Below are positions 5,796-7,637 of a DNA stretch of 7,637 nt, piece after piece. The stretch is from Candidatus Kerfeldbacteria bacterium (lineage in GTDB: Bacteria; Patescibacteriota; Patescibacteriia; Veblenbacterales; UBA10138). Location: contig JACRFN010000017.1 of the NCBI GenBank assembly GCA_016217875.1, forward strand, positions 1-7,637, read 5' to 3'. Numbering within the stretch: position 1 is the first letter of the stretch; each line of letters begins with the position of its first letter. Position numbers and translations under genes: made by a program. The notes beneath the pieces were generated by a model. That model made no database searches and was not told where the DNA came from. It saw only the letters and a program-made list of their open reading frames with translations.

Positions 5796-6217
5796 CCCCC
5801 TGGCACGCCACGAGGAACGCTCTCGCGAGGCCAAACGAACTTGCTACCTGCCTGCCGGCAGGCAGGTGCTAAACGGCCACAAACACGCAAGTTCTGTGGC
5901 CTCGCTTCGGCGTTCACGCCACAAACTGCCACCCTGTCGGAGGACTCGGTTACAATCTGGAGCCCGAGCGAACGTCCGGTTGCCGCCTGCCTAAGCCTGT
6001 CCTAAAGTCCGATGTGAGCCCTTCAGCCCTCCGAAACAATAATCATCCACCATTGGTTTAGGTAAGGCTATGGCGGGCAGGTAACGGCAACCAATGAGCG
6101 AGGGTAAGATTGTCGAGTCCGTAGACCGAGGCGGCGCTTCTTACGCCACTTCTTCTAAAGAAGCGGTAAATGAATATATTAAAAAATAAAATAATTAATT
6201 TAGCAAGATCAAGTAAA

Positions 6218-6259
6218 CAAGGGCATCTTCCATTAGAAGGTGCTCTCCTTGAGTTTTTT
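6218..6259 (+). terminator. Intrinsic terminator of the structured RNA candidate
   Basis: CAAGG + GCATCTTC (6218-6230), loop CATTA, GAAGGTGC + TCT bulge + CCTTG (6236-6251), then AG and TTTTTT (6254-6259). One G-T pair is present. There is no matching T-run on the other strand, so it works on + only. Confidence 0.75.
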
Positions 6260-6299
6260 ATTAGTCGTTTTTTAGGCTTAAATAAGCATAAATTTTGCA

Positions 6300-6328
6300 T
6301 TGACTAATGTTATTTTTTATGGTATCAT
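6300..6328 (+). promoter_or_regulatory. Sigma70-type promoter
   Basis: TTGACT (6300-6305), a 17-bp spacer and TATCAT (6323-6328) give 5 of 6 at -35 and 5 of 6 at -10. The start would be near 6335, just upstream of the 25-bp palindrome. It drives either a short RNA ending at 6489 or, by read-through, the gene at 6573. Confidence 0.7.
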
Positions 6329-6337
6329 TTTATTTAG

Positions 6338-6362
6338 CGATATCGTATCGGATACGATATCG
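6338..6362. promoter_or_regulatory. Perfect 25-bp palindrome at the transcription start (operator candidate)
   Basis: CGATATCGTATC (6338-6349) is exactly inverted at 6351-6362 around a single G. CGATATCG occurs at each end. A one-base loop is poor for an RNA hairpin, so a dimeric repressor site at the promoter is the simpler reading. Its position fits repression of the promoter at 6300-6328. Confidence 0.6.
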
Positions 6363-6451
6363 GATAAACTACTTGGAATACCTGCCAGCCAACTGGCTGG
6401 TCGGATTCCAAACTAAAAAGCCAAGATTTAAAAATTCGCCAAAATTGCTTT

Positions 6452-6489
6452 AAACCCTAAGCCAGTTGAGGCTAAATATAAGGGTTTTT
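6452..6489 (+). terminator. Intrinsic terminator or attenuator
   Basis: AAACCCT (6452-6458) pairs with AGGGTTT (6481-6487), with an inner AGCC/GGCT stem and a T-run (6485-6489). The A-tract on the left is short, so it mainly acts on +. Confidence 0.65.
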
Positions 6490-6502
6490 GTGCTATTTAC
6501 CA

Positions 6503-6520
6503 CCCCGATGGCCATCGGGG
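6503..6520. repeat. Dispersed palindrome, GATGNNCATC family
   Basis: CCCCGATGGCCATCGGGG is a perfect 18-bp palindrome with centre GC. It has the same arms as the copies at 641-660 and 1189-1206 and lies 53 bp before the next start codon. Confidence 0.6.
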
Positions 6521-6572
6521 GGTGGGAAGCCAAAAACTAATATTAAACCTCAAAAATAAACACTAAAACTAT

Positions 6573-7637
6573 ATGGAAAACCCTAATAACTTCGGGTTTC
6601 CATCAACTGATGCTCCGCCAGAGACAGAACTTATTTCTTTGGCCGAGGCTGCTAAACTTACCCCCTATGGACAGGAGTATATCTCCCTTTTAGCCAGACG
6701 AGGCAAACTTTGTGCATGGAAAAAAGGCCGTAACTGGTATACCTCCAAACAGGCAGTTGAGCAGTACCTTAAAGCTCAAGCTCAGGGTGCAAAGCAGGAG
6801 TACCTGCGTAAAGCAAAATTCCAAGAACCTGGCCCAGAACCAGTAGGCTTATCTGGGGCTGTGGATAAGTCACAGGGCTTAGTCAGACCTGAACCAGCCA
6901 AAGCGCCAGTATCAGAGCAGGCAGTACAAGAGCTGGCCTCCAGAATTGGCGAGCTAAGCGGCACCCTTAAACCTTTGCTTGATAAAGGTTTACCGCCAGC
7001 CGCCGCCCGCGTGGCCGTGCCAGCGGGTGTGCCGCCCGCAGCCAGGCGAATTTCTTTCTTTAAACCAGAACCAAGACCTGTAGCTAAGTTACTCGAACTT
7101 GGCCATAGGTCTTGGTTTTTGTATGGTTTGGCAGCCGTTATTCTGCTCGTTATACTAGGCACGGTGACAGGCGGCATAGCTAATGACGCACCCGGGAGGC
7201 TTATGGCGGCCATTAAGAACGCTTGGACGATTGATGGTCACCGAGCCGGTGTCTCGGCCAATGAGGTTTTAGTATTGAACGAAGCTGGCAATATTTCAAT
7301 CAAGGGTCATATTGCCACTCAAGGACAGCTCAGGTCTTTTGCCCGGGACGGCGTGATGCCCATCGTGGTTGATTCCGCCACTAAAGTTGAGAATTTGAAT
7401 GTTGATGCGGTTGACGGATTTTCCTCAGAGCAGTTTACCCTGGCTTTTGTCACCAAAAACGGCGCCGTCACCACCGATGACGTGCAATTGCGCGGCCGGG
7501 TGGAAGTGGGCGGCAAATTGGAAGTGAAGGGAGCGGTAAAACTGACTGACGCTTTGTTGGTTGACGGCGGTTTGGGCGTCTGGGGCGACGCTTTGTTCCA
7601 TAACGACTTGGCAGTGGAGGGTAATGTTAAAGTCGAC
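6573..7637 (+). CDS. Membrane-anchored HTH protein with beta-rich repeat tail (3' truncated by window edge)
   Basis: The frame is open from ATG 6573 to the last base, 355 codons with no stop, so the gene continues beyond the window. Residues 19-66 (ELISLAEAAKLTPYGQEYIS...GKLCAWKKGRNWYTSKQAVEQYL) resemble an excisionase/HTH_17-type DNA-binding fold with the GRNWY wing. A Pro/Ala/Gln-rich linker spans about 70-170. One hydrophobic helix at about 181-199 follows basic residues, placing the HTH inside the cell. After the helix, VVDSATKVENLNVDAVDGFSS (264-284) and Val/Gly-rich strands with repeats of the form L-x-V-x-G suggest a beta-solenoid or fibre-like surface region. Similar architectures are known in CPR genomes as hypothetical proteins. 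The role is unknown. No Shine-Dalgarno is seen. The upstream leader holds a promoter, palindrome and terminator. Confidence 0.8.
   Translation, partial: MENPNNFGFPSTDAPPETELISLAEAAKLTPYGQEYISLLARRGKLCAWKKGRNWYTSKQAVEQYLKAQAQGAKQEYLRKAKFQEPGPEPVGLSGAVDKSQGLVRPEPAKAPVSEQAVQELASRIGELSGTLKPLLDKGLPPAAARVAVPAGVPPAARRISFFKPEPRPVAKLLELGHRSWFLYGLAAVILLVILGTVTGGIANDAPGRLMAAIKNAWTIDGHRAGVSANEVLVLNEAGNISIKGHIATQGQLRSFARDGVMPIVVDSATKVENLNVDAVDGFSSEQFTLAFVTKNGAVTTDDVQLRGRVEVGGKLEVKGAVKLTDALLVDGGLGVWGDALFHNDLAVEGNVKVD

Larger units (their letters stand above)
5529..6259 (+). ncRNA. Candidate large structured non-coding RNA (unrecognised family)
   Basis: About 700 bp lack a credible ORF but hold many long stems: CAGGACGACC/GGTCGTCCTG (5622-5646), GCGAGTAAA/TTTACTCGC (5662-5683), GCGAACCA/TGGTTCGC (5760-5781), GCGAGGCCA..GAACTTGC with GCAAGTTC..TGGCCTCGC (5825-5905), a perfect 22-bp palindrome at 5846-5867, and a nested arm 5942-6120. 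The + strand is favoured because an intrinsic terminator follows at 6218-6259, and the closing sequence before it is AT-rich and unpaired. I find none of the conserved signatures of tmRNA, SRP RNA or RNase P RNA, nor a group I or II intron core. The promoter is not clear, so the 5' end is approximate. An array of independent extragenic palindromes is the main alternative. Confidence 0.45.
6335..6489 (+). ncRNA. Possible short RNA or attenuated leader
   Basis: Between the promoter start point and the terminator lies about 155 nt with a strong stem, TTGGAAT (6373-6379) with ATTCCAA (6405-6411), enclosing CCAGCC-AACT-GGCTGG. There is no ORF. The unit promoter, hairpin, terminator is typical of a small RNA. 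Because a + gene starts 84 bp after the terminator, a regulatory leader is equally possible. It is not a family I recognise. Confidence 0.4.

Noticed and set aside
5729..5994. Short ORFs on both strands inside the structured RNA region
   Set aside because: Their composition follows the palindromes (Arg/Ala/Pro-rich), they have no recognisable domain, and the long stems explain the sequence better.
5529..6060. RNase P RNA on the minus strand
   Set aside because: The minus strand has CAGGGTGGCAG and GGCCACAGAA, which resemble parts of RNase P RNA. The conserved GAGGAAAGTCC, the AGAG loop and the 3' ACAGAACCCGGCTTA motif are missing, and the terminator is on the + strand.
6076..6130. Group I intron core (AAGATTGTCGAGTCC resembling an S element)
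   Set aside because: No GACTA-type R partner or P/Q pair was found, and the segment is already used in the long nested helix with 5942-5958.
6782..7516. Minus-strand ORFs in 6782-7213 and 7319-7516
   Set aside because: They lie opposite the large + frame starting at 6573, which has clear domain structure. They have low-complexity Ser/Ala/Thr composition typical of antisense readings.

Overview
The window most resembles a Candidate Phyla Radiation (Patescibacteria, Microgenomates/Parcubacteria-like) genome. This is inferred from the gene types: a Wzy/O-antigen-ligase-like membrane protein fused to C-terminal TPRs, a membrane-anchored HTH protein with a long repetitive tail, and a predicted-nucleotidyltransferase tail. 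Gaps rich in short GC palindromes, few clear Shine-Dalgarno sites and a tRNA without encoded CCA also fit. TGA is used as a stop. The exact lineage cannot be fixed from the sequence.

Layout. 1-524: 3' end of a gene, probably a nucleotidyltransferase-family protein. 525-1085: no gene, but two nested MITE-like palindromic elements and a cluster of GC hairpins. 1086-1157: tRNA-Arg(CCG), followed by a degenerate copy of its T-arm. 1332-3722: the 796-aa ligase/TPR protein, then a terminator-like hairpin and a second long hairpin. 3958-5161: a compact two-gene cassette with a near-consensus promoter, three 30-bp tandem repeats, a MerR-like HTH + GHKL ATPase gene and a STAS-like (DUF4325-type) gene. 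5276-5380: a decayed copy of the last codons of the ligase/TPR gene, followed by the same 3' hairpin and terminator layout as the intact gene. 5529-6259: about 700 bp without a credible ORF but packed with long perfect or covarying stems and ending in an intrinsic terminator, a candidate large structured ncRNA. 6300-6489: a promoter, a 25-bp palindrome, a hairpin and a terminator, suggesting a short RNA or an attenuated leader. 6573-7637: a large gene running off the window (HTH, linker, TM helix, beta-rich repeats).

How it may work. The 3958-5161 cassette looks like a self-regulated partner-switch: a DNA-binding GHKL ATPase whose activity could be set by its STAS-like partner, with the TGTATAG repeats as operator. 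It sits between an intact gene and a decayed paralogue tail, as if it replaced the body of a duplicated ligase gene. The two most novel-looking items are this cassette with its phased repeats and the large structured RNA candidate.
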